From an uncultured Prevotella sp. (lineage in GTDB: Bacteria > Bacteroidota > Bacteroidia > Bacteroidales > Bacteroidaceae): a DNA stretch of 27,409 bases. Positions within the stretch are counted from its first letter, which is position 1. The number at the start of each line of letters is the position of its first letter. Location of the stretch: NCBI GenBank assembly GCA_937874345.1, contig CALNBT010000248.1, positions 1 to 27,409 of the forward strand. The letters are read 5' to 3'. The notes under the pieces were generated by a model. It did no database searches, had not been told where the DNA came from, and was given only the letters and a program-made list of their open reading frames with translations. Shown here piece after piece: positions 1-8,541 of the stretch. The translations under genes and the position numbers were made by a program.

Positions 1-889
1 ACTTCAAGGCCACATTGCCTTCTTCATCCTTTGGCGAGAGATCGTAAAGCGATCCCCAGGTACCCAAGTCCGACCATCCGAAATCTCCCAAAGACACGTA
101 TACGTTTTCTGCTTTCTCCATAATGCCAAAGTCTACGGATACATTGGGGCATGCAGGGAAGTTCTCATCAATAAAAGCTTTTTCTTTTGGCGTGCAATAC
201 ACCTCTTTCCCCGGTTCCAACTTGGATGAAATCTCAGGTAGGAGTGTACCCACCGCTTTAATGATAGACTTTACATTCCACATAAACAGCCCTGAGTTCC
301 AATAAAATTCCCCACTTTCAACGAAGACCTTGGCCAGTTCCAGCTCGGGCTTCTCGGTAAAGGTTTTCACTTTATAGAAATTATCTCCGGCTTGTTCTGC
401 TATCTGGATGTATCCATATCCCGTTTCGGGACGGTTGGGCTTAATGCCAAGCGTCAGCAATTTCTCTGATTGCGATACAAATTCCAATCCTTTTTCAATG
501 GCGGAAAGAAATTCACTTTCCTTAAGAATCAGATGATCAGATGGAGCCACGACAATGTTTGCATTCGGATTGAGAGCCTGAATGTGGTATGCAGCCCAGG
601 CAATGCACGGAGCGGTATTTCTTCTTGTAGGTTCCAGCAGAATCTGTCCCGATGTCAATTCGGGCAATTGTTGCTTTACAAGGTCAGCATATAAATCGTT
701 TGTAACAACAAGTATGTTTTCTGTCGGAATCAGTTTGTTGAAGCGGTCGAAAGTTTGCTGTAGCAATGACCTTCCGGTTCCAAAAAAATCCAAGAACTGT
801 TTGGGGAGAGTTTTGCGGCTGAAAGGCCAGAAACGACTTCCGATTCCGCCCCCCATTATCACACAAAAGTTGTCCTTATTTGTAGCCAT
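1..889 (-). CDS. manC: Mannose-1-phosphate guanylyltransferase (GDP-mannose pyrophosphorylase), 3' part outside window
   Basis: Reading the minus strand from an ATG at 889 gives about 296 residues of a nucleotidyltransferase that continues past the left edge. It makes GDP-mannose from mannose-1-phosphate and GTP for capsule, LPS or glycoprotein sugars, in the cytoplasm. The N-terminus has the pyrophosphorylase signature (MGGGIGSRFWPFSR, then LPKQFL), followed by EPTRRNTAPC, the PSDH metal and sugar-nucleotide motif, a TGYGYI segment, FTEKP and FYWNSGLFMW, all typical of the family. Full-length short-form enzymes are about 350-360 residues, so roughly 60 are missing here. It lacks any sign of the fused isomerase half, but that part would lie outside the window. 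It stands alone, transcribed away from the tRNA. Identity is confident; the gene symbol is by family resemblance. Confidence 0.93.
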   Translation of the reverse strand, partial: MATNKDNFCVIMGGGIGSRFWPFSRKTLPKQFLDFFGTGRSLLQQTFDRFNKLIPTENILVVTNDLYADLVKQQLPELTSGQILLEPTRRNTAPCIAWAAYHIQALNPNANIVVAPSDHLILKESEFLSAIEKGLEFVSQSEKLLTLGIKPNRPETGYGYIQIAEQAGDNFYKVKTFTEKPELELAKVFVESGEFYWNSGLFMWNVKSIIKAVGTLLPEISSKLEPGKEVYCTPKEKAFIDENFPACPNVSVDFGIMEKAENVYVSLGDFGWSDLGTWGSLYDLSPKDEEGNVALK

Positions 890-913
890 ATCGATTATAT
901 TAAAAAGTTTCTG

Positions 914-951
914 CTAAGGTACTGTATATTTTTATATATGATAAATTATCA
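914..951 (-). promoter_or_regulatory. Candidate promoter and 13-bp palindrome upstream of the guanylyltransferase gene
   Basis: On the minus strand TACCTTAG (914-921) is one base off the Bacteroidales -7 consensus TAnnTTTG, with a TTTA about 20 bases upstream. A perfect palindrome TGATAAATTATCA lies at 939-951 over the -33 region. The promoter is weak by consensus, so this is tentative. Confidence 0.3.
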
Positions 952-992
952 TGCATGGTTTTTCTTCTATTTCCTTTTTTTTAGGAAAAGTA

Positions 993-1022
993 TTGCGGAT
1001 ATAAAAAAAACGCCTATCTTTG
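993..1022 (+). promoter_or_regulatory. Bacteroidales-type promoter of the tRNA-Leu gene
   Basis: TATCTTTG at 1015-1022 is an exact TAnnTTTG -7 element, and TTGC at 993-996 sits 18 bases upstream at the -33 position. Transcription would start about 1029, roughly 20 bases before the mature tRNA 5' end. Confidence 0.75.
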
Positions 1023-1047
1023 CACCGCATTTAACGAAAAACAAGAT

Positions 1048-1131
1048 GCCCAGATGGCGGAATCGGTAGACGCGCTGGTCTCAAACACCAGTGGATTCAC
1101 TTCCATCCCGGTTCGACCCCGGGTCTGGGTA
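1048..1131 (+). tRNA. tRNA-Leu (anticodon CAA)
   Basis: The acceptor arm GCCCAGA (1048-1054) pairs with TCTGGGT (1124-1130, with one G-U closing pair) and is followed by the discriminator A. The anticodon stem CTGGT/ACCAG encloses the loop CTCAAAC, giving anticodon CAA, which reads UUG. The long variable arm between the anticodon stem and the T arm marks a class II tRNA, and GGTTCGACCCC is the T arm. CCA is not encoded, which is normal in this phylum. Confidence 0.97.
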
Positions 1132-1147
1132 CTTTTCACAAAGAAAC

Positions 1148-1182
1148 AAGCCTGTAAATCAAGTATTTACAGGCTTTTCTTC
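1148..1182 (+). terminator. Rho-independent terminator after tRNA-Leu
   Basis: AAGCCTGTAAAT (1148-1159) and ATTTACAGGCTT (1165-1176) form a perfect 12-bp stem with a 5-nt loop, followed by a T-rich run. The stem is symmetrical and could also stop transcripts of the minus-strand RND operon that ends at 1260, for which I see no other hairpin. Confidence 0.85.
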
Positions 1183-1188
1183 TTAAAT

Positions 1189-1208
1189 TTGCACCACAAT
1201 TGCACCAC
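1189..1208. repeat. Tandem TTGCACCAC direct repeat next to the tRNA
   Basis: TTGCACCAC occurs at 1189-1197 and again at 1200-1208 (11-bp period), just past the tRNA-Leu terminator. tRNA 3' flanks are common integration sites, so this may be residue of an old integrated element. No integrase gene is present in the window. Confidence 0.35.
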
Positions 1209-1259
1209 TTGATAAAAACGTTATTTCACCTCACATTTTAATGTTCAGCCATAATTCTA

Positions 1260-4200
1260 TTATTGTCTCTTCCTCTTAAATCTCATGAATATCGGCATAA
1301 CGAATATTATTGCAACGAGGGAGAGTGTCAGTCCACCAGTCACACCAGTTGCAAATGAGAACCAGAAAGGTTCTTCCTTGCCACCGAAGAAGAACGGAAT
1401 GAGGCCCATTATCGTGGAAGCCACAGTAAGAAAAACTGGAATAATCTTGTGGTTGTAGGCTTTCACATACAGTCGTATAAAGTCGGTATTTGCAGTGGAA
1501 CGACGGATGATATTGTATTGATTGAGAATATAGATTCCCGAATTCACCGTGATACCGCAAAGAAGTACAAGCGAAGCGAATCCTCCAGCTCCGAATTCTG
1601 CTCCCGTGAAATAGAAGGTGAGGAACGTTCCGATCAGTGTCACAGGAATAATAGAAATAATCACGACTGTAGCCCTTAATGACTCAAACAGAATGGCGCA
1701 GAGAAAGAAGATGATGACAACAATCAGCGCAATAAGCCCGTATTTTGTTGCTTCTTCTTCGCTCATGGAGAAAGAAGGAGTTGAACATTTATATCCCACC
1801 GGTAGTGTCTTTCTGAAATGTTCCATCACCTCGTCGATGTATTTGAACGGGTAGTTGTAACTACCCAACACGTTACACGCGATGTTTAGTACGTATTCCT
1901 GATTCTCACGATGAATACTGTTTTTGGCAGTCCTACGTTCAATCTTCATAAGGTCAGGCAACATCAAGCTTGCGTCTCTGACCTGTATTGCCGCATTATT
2001 CAGATTCCATAGATCGAAGGAGTCGTAGGTCAATGGCTTCAGTACTATTTCTGATGACACATATCTATCATGATATACACCTGCCCTGTTTCCATTCAGC
2101 ATACCTGACAGAGTTCCATGCACGCTACCTGCAGAAGTTCCATACAGACTGAAGCGATCCTGTGAATATCTCATGTGGAACTCGTCTTCTAATCTTTGCT
2201 GTCCAGGCGTTTCAATCAACAAGTCCTGAACGCGATTGTTGGCTCTCATATAGTCAGCGATGTCCTCTGCCAGTCGGTTTAAACGAGCATAATTGAATCC
2301 TGATATAGTAATGTTGTTATTTCTGTATTGTAGGTTAAGGGAATTGCTGAATCCACGCTGACTCACGCCATATGTGCTCCAGTCCGCTCCACCTATGCTG
2401 ATAACCTTACCAATCACTTTATTTTCCAGCTGATAAGGAAATCCCGTCTGTGCATATTCCTTCTTAAAAACAACCTCCACAGACCCCCTTCCGCCATTGA
2501 TACGTGTGGTGAAGGTCTTTATTTCCTTGAAGGTCTTAAGAAATTCTTCCAGGATTTTCATTTTCTCATTAAGTTGGGTGGATGTTCCTCCCAATGGCAT
2601 CTGTGCTCGGATGTTAAGAACCATGTCTTTCTCTTCCTCGCGGGAATTACCCTCATTCAGCGACTGGGCAAACAATCGCATTGTTCCACCAAACACCTTC
2701 GACAAAGGTTCCTTCAGCGTACTTTGGAAGAAATCACTACCCAATGTCTTATTGTAGAGAGTTTCATACCATTTCTGTTCGCTTCTGCTTCCTTTATCAT
2801 AGTAGAAATCATTCTCTCCCAACCCTTTCGGCAATGCATGAAACGGTATACCAAAAGCTACTATCACCAAGATTATATAAATCCACCTATGGCGACTGGT
2901 GAAATTAAGATAACCACTATAAAAACGGTTCCATTTCACCACTCCTCTGATATGTCTGAGAGATTCATTATGACTGTTATAATGCATGGTCTCTACAAGC
3001 GAAGGAACAAAGAAATAGGCCACAAGCAGGGATATGGTCAGGTTTATGATGACAATCCATGAAAAGTCATAGAGATTGTCCTGCAGATTTTTCGGAAGGA
3101 AGAAAATTACAATCAGCGCACCGATGGTTGTAAGCAGGGCTGCCAAAATAGCTAAAAATGCCTTACGATTTCGGTAATAGCTGTAGTGGTCGGCCATTAC
3201 TATGGTCGAATCGATAATTAGTCCCAACGAAACAGTGATACCAGCCAAGGAATAAATGTGCAGTTGAATGCCAAACATCCAATAAGCAATGGCTGAAATA
3301 AGCAAATTGGCAGCTAATGCTACAGAAATGATAAACAGATATTTCAAGTTACGGTTGCTGAGCCATACGAACAACAGCAACAAAATCAGCGACAGCAGTG
3401 TTCTGCTCACCAGTTTAAACAGCTCTTCTCGTTGTGTCTTCGCTTCGTCATGATAAAGTTCCACATACACACCTTTTCCCATATTCGCTTTGATAGACTC
3501 CATCTCTTCCTGCACTTTGTCCGATAGAGATATCATGTCAGCATCCGCCGGAACATGAATACTTAGGTATATGGTGTTCATTCCGTTCACGCGATAGTAA
3601 GACCATGGTTCGTAGTCCTTGTAATGATATGTTGCCAAGTCATTCAGATAGAAAATCTTACCTTCGGCGTTGGCTATTGGCATATTTTCCAATGATTTAG
3701 AGAATTCAGCCGTTGCCAGACGCAGTGCCATACTTTCCATCGTTCCGGATGGCTTTTGCTGCCAGATTTTTCCGATAATCTCGTCACGGCCAATGAAGTT
3801 TTGAATAGCTTCCGCGATGTTATAGCCTGTCAAACCGCATGCAGCTAGTTTGGTAGGATCATAACACATCTCGATGTAACGGCCGGTGGTGCCGTTGACT
3901 TCCACCTTCGATACGCCGGAAACCCGTTCCAAAGGTCGGGCTATCTGTTGATCAACATAATTTTTTATCTGGTCTGGCTGTAAATCCGCATGGATCATAT
4001 ACAAGAGCAGCTGTTTGTTCTCATTATGCGAAGAAGATCCCGTTATCACCTCACCTCCCGACAGTGAAGGATAACCGACACCTTGTGGCAAACGACTGTA
4101 TGTCTGCCTGAGCAGGGATGATATTTCAAATCTAATCGATGAGACATCAGCTTCAGGCTTCAATTGTACACGAATCTCGCTCCTTCCGAAATATGAGTCT

Positions 4201-4430
4201 GACGAGACACTTTCAATACCCTTCACTGATGTAACGATTCCTTCGATTGGTGATGTCACGTTCTGCTCCACCACTTTGGCTGACACCCCGGGCCAGTCAA
4301 AATTAATGGATAGAGTTTTTCCTTGCCGTTCCATAGGTTCCGTACCCACTTTCAGCATAGGCATCACAGCGGCTCCGATAACCATCAGAACCACCATCGT
4401 CATTATGATTGTAAAATTGGAGTACTTCAT
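1260..4430 (-). CDS. RND-family efflux/export permease (second of two, distal)
   Basis: A 1056-residue inner-membrane pump of the AcrB/MdtC (HAE-RND) type, expected to move substrate from periplasm or membrane to an outer-membrane channel using the proton gradient. The sequence shows the normal layout: N-terminal membrane segment (about 5-25), large periplasmic loop to about 340, a bundle of membrane helices, a second periplasmic loop and C-terminal helices. In helix 4 it has IIDSTI (Asp407-Ser408), keeping only the first of AcrB's two relay aspartates; the helix-10 lysine position is Asn963 (GITVNSG). Its start codon overlaps the stop of the upstream RND gene by four bases (ATGA), so the two permeases are translationally coupled. 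It differs clearly from its partner, so this is not a recent duplication. The likely arrangement is a mixed trimer as in MdtB/MdtC, but this is inference. Substrate unknown. Confidence 0.92.
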   Translation of the reverse strand: MKYSNFTIIMTMVVLMVIGAAVMPMLKVGTEPMERQGKTLSINFDWPGVSAKVVEQNVTSPIEGIVTSVKGIESVSSDSYFGRSEIRVQLKPEADVSSIRFEISSLLRQTYSRLPQGVGYPSLSGGEVITGSSSHNENKQLLLYMIHADLQPDQIKNYVDQQIARPLERVSGVSKVEVNGTTGRYIEMCYDPTKLAACGLTGYNIAEAIQNFIGRDEIIGKIWQQKPSGTMESMALRLATAEFSKSLENMPIANAEGKIFYLNDLATYHYKDYEPWSYYRVNGMNTIYLSIHVPADADMISLSDKVQEEMESIKANMGKGVYVELYHDEAKTQREELFKLVSRTLLSLILLLLFVWLSNRNLKYLFIISVALAANLLISAIAYWMFGIQLHIYSLAGITVSLGLIIDSTIVMADHYSYYRNRKAFLAILAALLTTIGALIVIFFLPKNLQDNLYDFSWIVIINLTISLLVAYFFVPSLVETMHYNSHNESLRHIRGVVKWNRFYSGYLNFTSRHRWIYIILVIVAFGIPFHALPKGLGENDFYYDKGSRSEQKWYETLYNKTLGSDFFQSTLKEPLSKVFGGTMRLFAQSLNEGNSREEEKDMVLNIRAQMPLGGTSTQLNEKMKILEEFLKTFKEIKTFTTRINGGRGSVEVVFKKEYAQTGFPYQLENKVIGKVISIGGADWSTYGVSQRGFSNSLNLQYRNNNITISGFNYARLNRLAEDIADYMRANNRVQDLLIETPGQQRLEDEFHMRYSQDRFSLYGTSAGSVHGTLSGMLNGNRAGVYHDRYVSSEIVLKPLTYDSFDLWNLNNAAIQVRDASLMLPDLMKIERRTAKNSIHRENQEYVLNIACNVLGSYNYPFKYIDEVMEHFRKTLPVGYKCSTPSFSMSEEEATKYGLIALIVVIIFFLCAILFESLRATVVIISIIPVTLIGTFLTFYFTGAEFGAGGFASLVLLCGITVNSGIYILNQYNIIRRSTANTDFIRLYVKAYNHKIIPVFLTVASTIMGLIPFFFGGKEEPFWFSFATGVTGGLTLSLVAIIFVMPIFMRFKRKRQ

Positions 4431-7400
4431 TTTCTGTTACGGTAAATAATATAGTAAACCATAGGCACAAAGAACATACTCACAGCAGTTCCTATGGTCA
4501 TACCGATGATGATGGTCAGTGACAAAGGGTACTGCATGTCATCACCTATACTGCCTTTCGAAAGGAATGGCAGCGAGGCAAAAATAGTGGTCAGTGATGT
4601 CATAACTATAGGCAACAATCGTTCATGTCCTGCAGTCAAGATTGCTTTGATTAGTGGCATACCTGCTTTTCTACGACTATTAATCGTATCAATCTTCAGA
4701 ATGGAGTCATTGATTACAATACCTCCCATAACAATCAAGCCTATCATCGACATTATGTTGAGCGTCTCCCCCATCGCCCATAGACAGAGAATTACAAAGA
4801 ACACGTCAATTATCATTTCGGACAAAATGATAGTTGGCTGCACCAGACTTTCAAACTGAGCTGCCAGAATAAAGAAGAGCAACAGGAGTGAAATGACCAA
4901 GATGCCTACAAGTTGACCTACAAGTTTTTGTCCTGAGAAATACGCACCATCCATGCTTACATTAACCTTTTCGTGTTTGCGGTCATAATCCGTCACAAAG
5001 TCTAAAATCCGCTCCACATCACTTGATGAAGCATAGATATTCACAGGATAGAATTGACCGGCGTCATTGCCATACAGATGCTTGTAGTCATCAACCATTC
5101 TCTCTGTGATGATATAGCTCAATGGTATCTCGTTTCCTTCGTCCGATATCACACTACTCTGCATGAGCACACTGCGATTGTCATTGTTGGCACCCAACAA
5201 AACGGGAACATTGCTCACGCCTCGGTTTATACTCAGCACATCATTTCTGCCCACCAGTTCCTTCAATCGTCTGGAAAGTGCACCATAGCTGACATGATAA
5301 AAACTCATTTTCTCAACATCTGCCACCATCTGTAGGTTTTCCTCCGTCACAACGGCAGGTATTATCACCTGTGGAAAGTGTCGTTTCAAAGTGTCTGTAA
5401 AAGCCTTGGCCACTTCCACCTTTGGTCTGCGTCCGTCGCCATCCCTAAGCATAATCATCAAATCCGGTTCATCCGATGAGAACACCATATTAAGCAAATT
5501 GCTCGATGGTTCCGATTTCACTGTTGCCTCAGGATAGCGTCGTCCTATTTCACCGGAAATGTTATCAATAGCTTTTCTAAGTTCAGATGGTGATTCACAC
5601 TTCATATATATCAATGCCTCCGATGGTGTAATATCCGGAGTATGCGACAACAGATAATCCTGTGTTCCCACCAATGATGTGTAGGTTTCCACGTTCTTTT
5701 GTTGAGTCAGGATATCATTGATTCTGCTGTCATTCTCCTGTGCTGATATTCCACTGTTCCAATCTACCTTCATCATACCGTCTGAATAATCAATATCAGG
5801 TAGCGTCTGTTTATCTATCAAAAAAAATATTAGAACTGTTACAGGTATAATGAGAATGAAGATGACTATACACGTTTTTGAATGCTTCATCACCCAATGG
5901 AACACTCGTTCATAGCCTCTTAAAAGTCTAGTATTCTCATTCTTTGCCTTGTCTTCAGGAGCTACGGTCGCATGTCTATAGTTCAGTTTGAAATAAACGG
6001 GCAATACCAGCATAGCTACTGCCAGTGATGAGAACAAAGAGATAGTGATACCCATCGACTGGTCATAAAACAACGAGCCGGCTATACCGCTCATGAATAT
6101 CAGCGGAATGAATACAATACAGGTGGTGAGTACCGAACTTAGCATTGCCGTAAACACCTCGCCCGTTCCCTTGTCAATAGCATCAGTCAAAGGCATGCCT
6201 CCTCTCCATTTCTGCAGGATGTTGTCTATCACGATGATTGAGTTGTCCACAATCATACCCACACCTAGTATCAGTCCCGACAATGAGATTATGTTGAGTG
6301 AGATACCTATGACATAGAAGCAAATGAAAGTGGTAATTAGCGACAGCGGAATGGACAGAGCCACAAGAATTGCCAGTTTCCATCTGCGCATGAACAGCAG
6401 TAGTATAAGAAATGTAAAGAAAGCTGCAGCCAAGAGGTTCCATTCAAGGTTGTTGATTGAATACGAAAGCAACTCAGTTTGATCACGGGTGATACTGAAT
6501 TCCATCTCCGGATAAGCCTGTTCAAAATCATTGATTACACCGCTCACCGCATCTTTCAGGTCATCCATTCTGGCGTCACTCTGTTTGATGACAGCCATAG
6601 ACACACAGTTGCGTCCGTCATGGCGTACTATTCCATTTCTGACAGCAGGGCGTTCTTCAATCTTACATAAGTCCTTTAACTGAAACAGTCGTCCCTCATG
6701 ACGAATATATATGTTCCTTATGTCGTCAATGGTGAGAATCTGACTGTCAAAGTGGATATTATATCGATAAATACCGTCAGCAATAGTCAATGCAGACAAT
6801 TGAATGTTGTTGTCACTGATGGCGCGTTGAATATCATCCTCCGAGATGCCCATTGCAGCCATAACACCAACATTGGGAATACAAGTTATCTCCGATGTGG
6901 TTGTACCGCTGATATCGACCATAGCCGTAGGAGGTAACTGTTCAATGCGTTTTATCACCACGTTGCGGGCAAATTCACTCAGACCTGCAAATCGGTTATC
7001 AGCATCACCTCCCTTTTTCTCATCCTTGAAGGCTATGTCCAGATAAAAGGCCGGGATGTCCGTCGCACTGGCTTTCACCACTTTCGGACGGTTCATCTCC
7101 TTTGGCATTCTCGGCATGGACATATCTATCTTTTCGTTGACATCAATAAAAAGAAGATCGACATCACTACCAGGTGAAAACCTAAGAAGAATACTTCCAC
7201 CGTCGGCTCTGGCATCACTAGTCAGACTCTTCAGTCCTGTCACCTGCGACAGTTGGTTGCGAAGCGGTTCGATGGCCTGCTGCTCAACCTCCTGCACGGA
7301 AGAACCGGGCATCTCCACCTTAACCGTGATTTGAGGGATGTCCACGTCTGGCATCAACGACACAGGCAGTCCAGTGATGGAAACAACACCTATGACGACA

Positions 7401-7456
7401 ACGGCCACAATGATCATCGTCACCGCTATCGGTCTATGTATGATATATTTTATCAT
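4427..7456 (-). CDS. RND-family efflux/export permease (first of two)
   Basis: A 1009-residue inner-membrane RND transporter, standard length for the family. The N-terminus MIKYIIHRPIAVTM is the usual cytoplasmic start plus first helix, followed by PDVDIPQ and the PGSSVQEVE segment of the pore domain. Helix 4 carries VGMIVDNSIIVIDN (Asp404-Asn405) and helix 10 carries GIVINDSI with Asn916 where AcrB has its relay lysine. A single aspartate plus DN is common in Bacteroidota pumps, so it need not be inactive. It sits between the adaptor gene and the second permease, overlapping both by four bases, which indicates one transcript and coupled translation. With the adaptor and the TolC-type protein it completes a tripartite exporter. 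Location in an operon headed by a small exported peptide suggests that peptide, or something attached to it, as substrate; this is inferred only. Confidence 0.93.
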   Translation of the reverse strand: MIKYIIHRPIAVTMIIVAVVVIGVVSITGLPVSLMPDVDIPQITVKVEMPGSSVQEVEQQAIEPLRNQLSQVTGLKSLTSDARADGGSILLRFSPGSDVDLLFIDVNEKIDMSMPRMPKEMNRPKVVKASATDIPAFYLDIAFKDEKKGGDADNRFAGLSEFARNVVIKRIEQLPPTAMVDISGTTTSEITCIPNVGVMAAMGISEDDIQRAISDNNIQLSALTIADGIYRYNIHFDSQILTIDDIRNIYIRHEGRLFQLKDLCKIEERPAVRNGIVRHDGRNCVSMAVIKQSDARMDDLKDAVSGVINDFEQAYPEMEFSITRDQTELLSYSINNLEWNLLAAAFFTFLILLLFMRRWKLAILVALSIPLSLITTFICFYVIGISLNIISLSGLILGVGMIVDNSIIVIDNILQKWRGGMPLTDAIDKGTGEVFTAMLSSVLTTCIVFIPLIFMSGIAGSLFYDQSMGITISLFSSLAVAMLVLPVYFKLNYRHATVAPEDKAKNENTRLLRGYERVFHWVMKHSKTCIVIFILIIPVTVLIFFLIDKQTLPDIDYSDGMMKVDWNSGISAQENDSRINDILTQQKNVETYTSLVGTQDYLLSHTPDITPSEALIYMKCESPSELRKAIDNISGEIGRRYPEATVKSEPSSNLLNMVFSSDEPDLMIMLRDGDGRRPKVEVAKAFTDTLKRHFPQVIIPAVVTEENLQMVADVEKMSFYHVSYGALSRRLKELVGRNDVLSINRGVSNVPVLLGANNDNRSVLMQSSVISDEGNEIPLSYIITERMVDDYKHLYGNDAGQFYPVNIYASSSDVERILDFVTDYDRKHEKVNVSMDGAYFSGQKLVGQLVGILVISLLLLFFILAAQFESLVQPTIILSEMIIDVFFVILCLWAMGETLNIMSMIGLIVMGGIVINDSILKIDTINSRRKAGMPLIKAILTAGHERLLPIVMTSLTTIFASLPFLSKGSIGDDMQYPLSLTIIIGMTIGTAVSMFFVPMVYYIIYRNRK

Positions 7457-8538
7457 TCTTCACTATTTGCTATGATTTTCACTTTAGTTCCGTCTGCCAG
7501 ATTCTGGTTACCCGATGTAATGATGACATCTCCCTTATGTAATTCAGTTTCCTTTACGGCACATCCCCTGATGGAATGACTGTTCAGATTACTGTGGGCA
7601 ATATCCACGTAAGTCCATACAGCTTCACCGTTTTTATAGATAAATGCCACATGATAACCATCTCGTTCCACTACAGCATCCTTCGGAACCACAAACGAGT
7701 CATACACTTCATTTTCTATGATGACCTTCACGTTCATACCGTCTATCAGTTTGTCTGAGTCATTCTTGATTCTGGCCTTCACGAGAATCAGTCCCTTTTC
7801 GCTGACTGTAGGATTGATGTTCACCACCTCACCGCTCGCTGGGATGGCATCATTAGCAAACGGACTCACCATCACGTGCTGTCCCTTCTGTATATTCTTC
7901 AGTTCAGCTTCCATCACACTGAATTCAACATCAAAATAGCTGTCGTTAATCAGTGTACAGACCTTGTCCATACGCTGAAAACGGTTACCTGTCAAGTCAG
8001 CTATTCGTCCACTGAACGGAGCTTTGAGACTACACTCCTGCAGACGCTTCTGAGCCAACTCCAACGCATATTGTGAAGAGAAATATCCTGATGTCACCTT
8101 TGCTCGGTGCATCACATCGGCAGGTACATTATCATCCATACCATCATATCCCAGTCCGATGAGTTTGTCAGAGAGTTCCACTCTTGCACGTTCCAAGTCA
8201 CGTTGAGCACGTTCCTCTTCAAGCACCAAGCTCTGACGGTCTGTCTCGGCTATCACCTCTCCTTTCTGCACCATGTCACCATTGTGTACATGTACAGCCA
8301 CTACCGTTCCGCCATTTGAAAATGATAGTTCGCTCTTTGCTATTGCCTTTAACCGTCCGTTGCAAATCAACTGCTGGTGAAACGTCTGCGGGTTCAGGAT
8401 AATAGTATCCACATAGATTTCTGTCGGAGCCGCTTCAGCTTTTCCCATGTCCGTCTTCTCTTCCGCGTTCTTATTGTTCTTGCACGATGTCAGCATGCTG
8501 AGAATTATCAGCGATGTATATAGGATTGATGTTTTCAT
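7453..8538 (-). CDS. RND periplasmic adaptor (membrane fusion protein), lipoprotein
   Basis: A 361-residue HlyD/AcrA-type adaptor that links the RND pumps to the outer-membrane channel. The signal ends in a lipobox (LTSC, Cys19), so it is probably anchored by lipid in the inner membrane. Around residues 65-105 is the split lipoyl/barrel-sandwich half (GGTVVAVHVHNGDMVQKGEV), then a short charged coiled-coil hairpin rich in E and R (about 105-165), the second lipoyl half (LKAPFSGRIADL), and the beta-barrel and membrane-proximal domains (VVPKDAVVERDG, TSGNQNLADG). The start lies three bases after the TolC-type stop codon, and its end overlaps the first permease by four bases. Family assignment is firm; nothing in the sequence reveals the cargo. 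Confidence 0.93.
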   Translation of the reverse strand: MKTSILYTSLIILSMLTSCKNNKNAEEKTDMGKAEAAPTEIYVDTIILNPQTFHQQLICNGRLKAIAKSELSFSNGGTVVAVHVHNGDMVQKGEVIAETDRQSLVLEEERAQRDLERARVELSDKLIGLGYDGMDDNVPADVMHRAKVTSGYFSSQYALELAQKRLQECSLKAPFSGRIADLTGNRFQRMDKVCTLINDSYFDVEFSVMEAELKNIQKGQHVMVSPFANDAIPASGEVVNINPTVSEKGLILVKARIKNDSDKLIDGMNVKVIIENEVYDSFVVPKDAVVERDGYHVAFIYKNGEAVWTYVDIAHSNLNSHSIRGCAVKETELHKGDVIITSGNQNLADGTKVKIIANSEE

Positions 8539-8541
8539 ATT

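Noticed and set aside
582..917. 111-codon plus-strand ORF at the left edge
   Set aside because: Antisense to the guanylyltransferase gene, which has all family motifs.
2574..3062. 162-codon plus-strand ORF inside the distal RND permease
   Set aside because: It is antisense to a clearly coding RND gene, has no recognisable domain and reads as a composition shadow.
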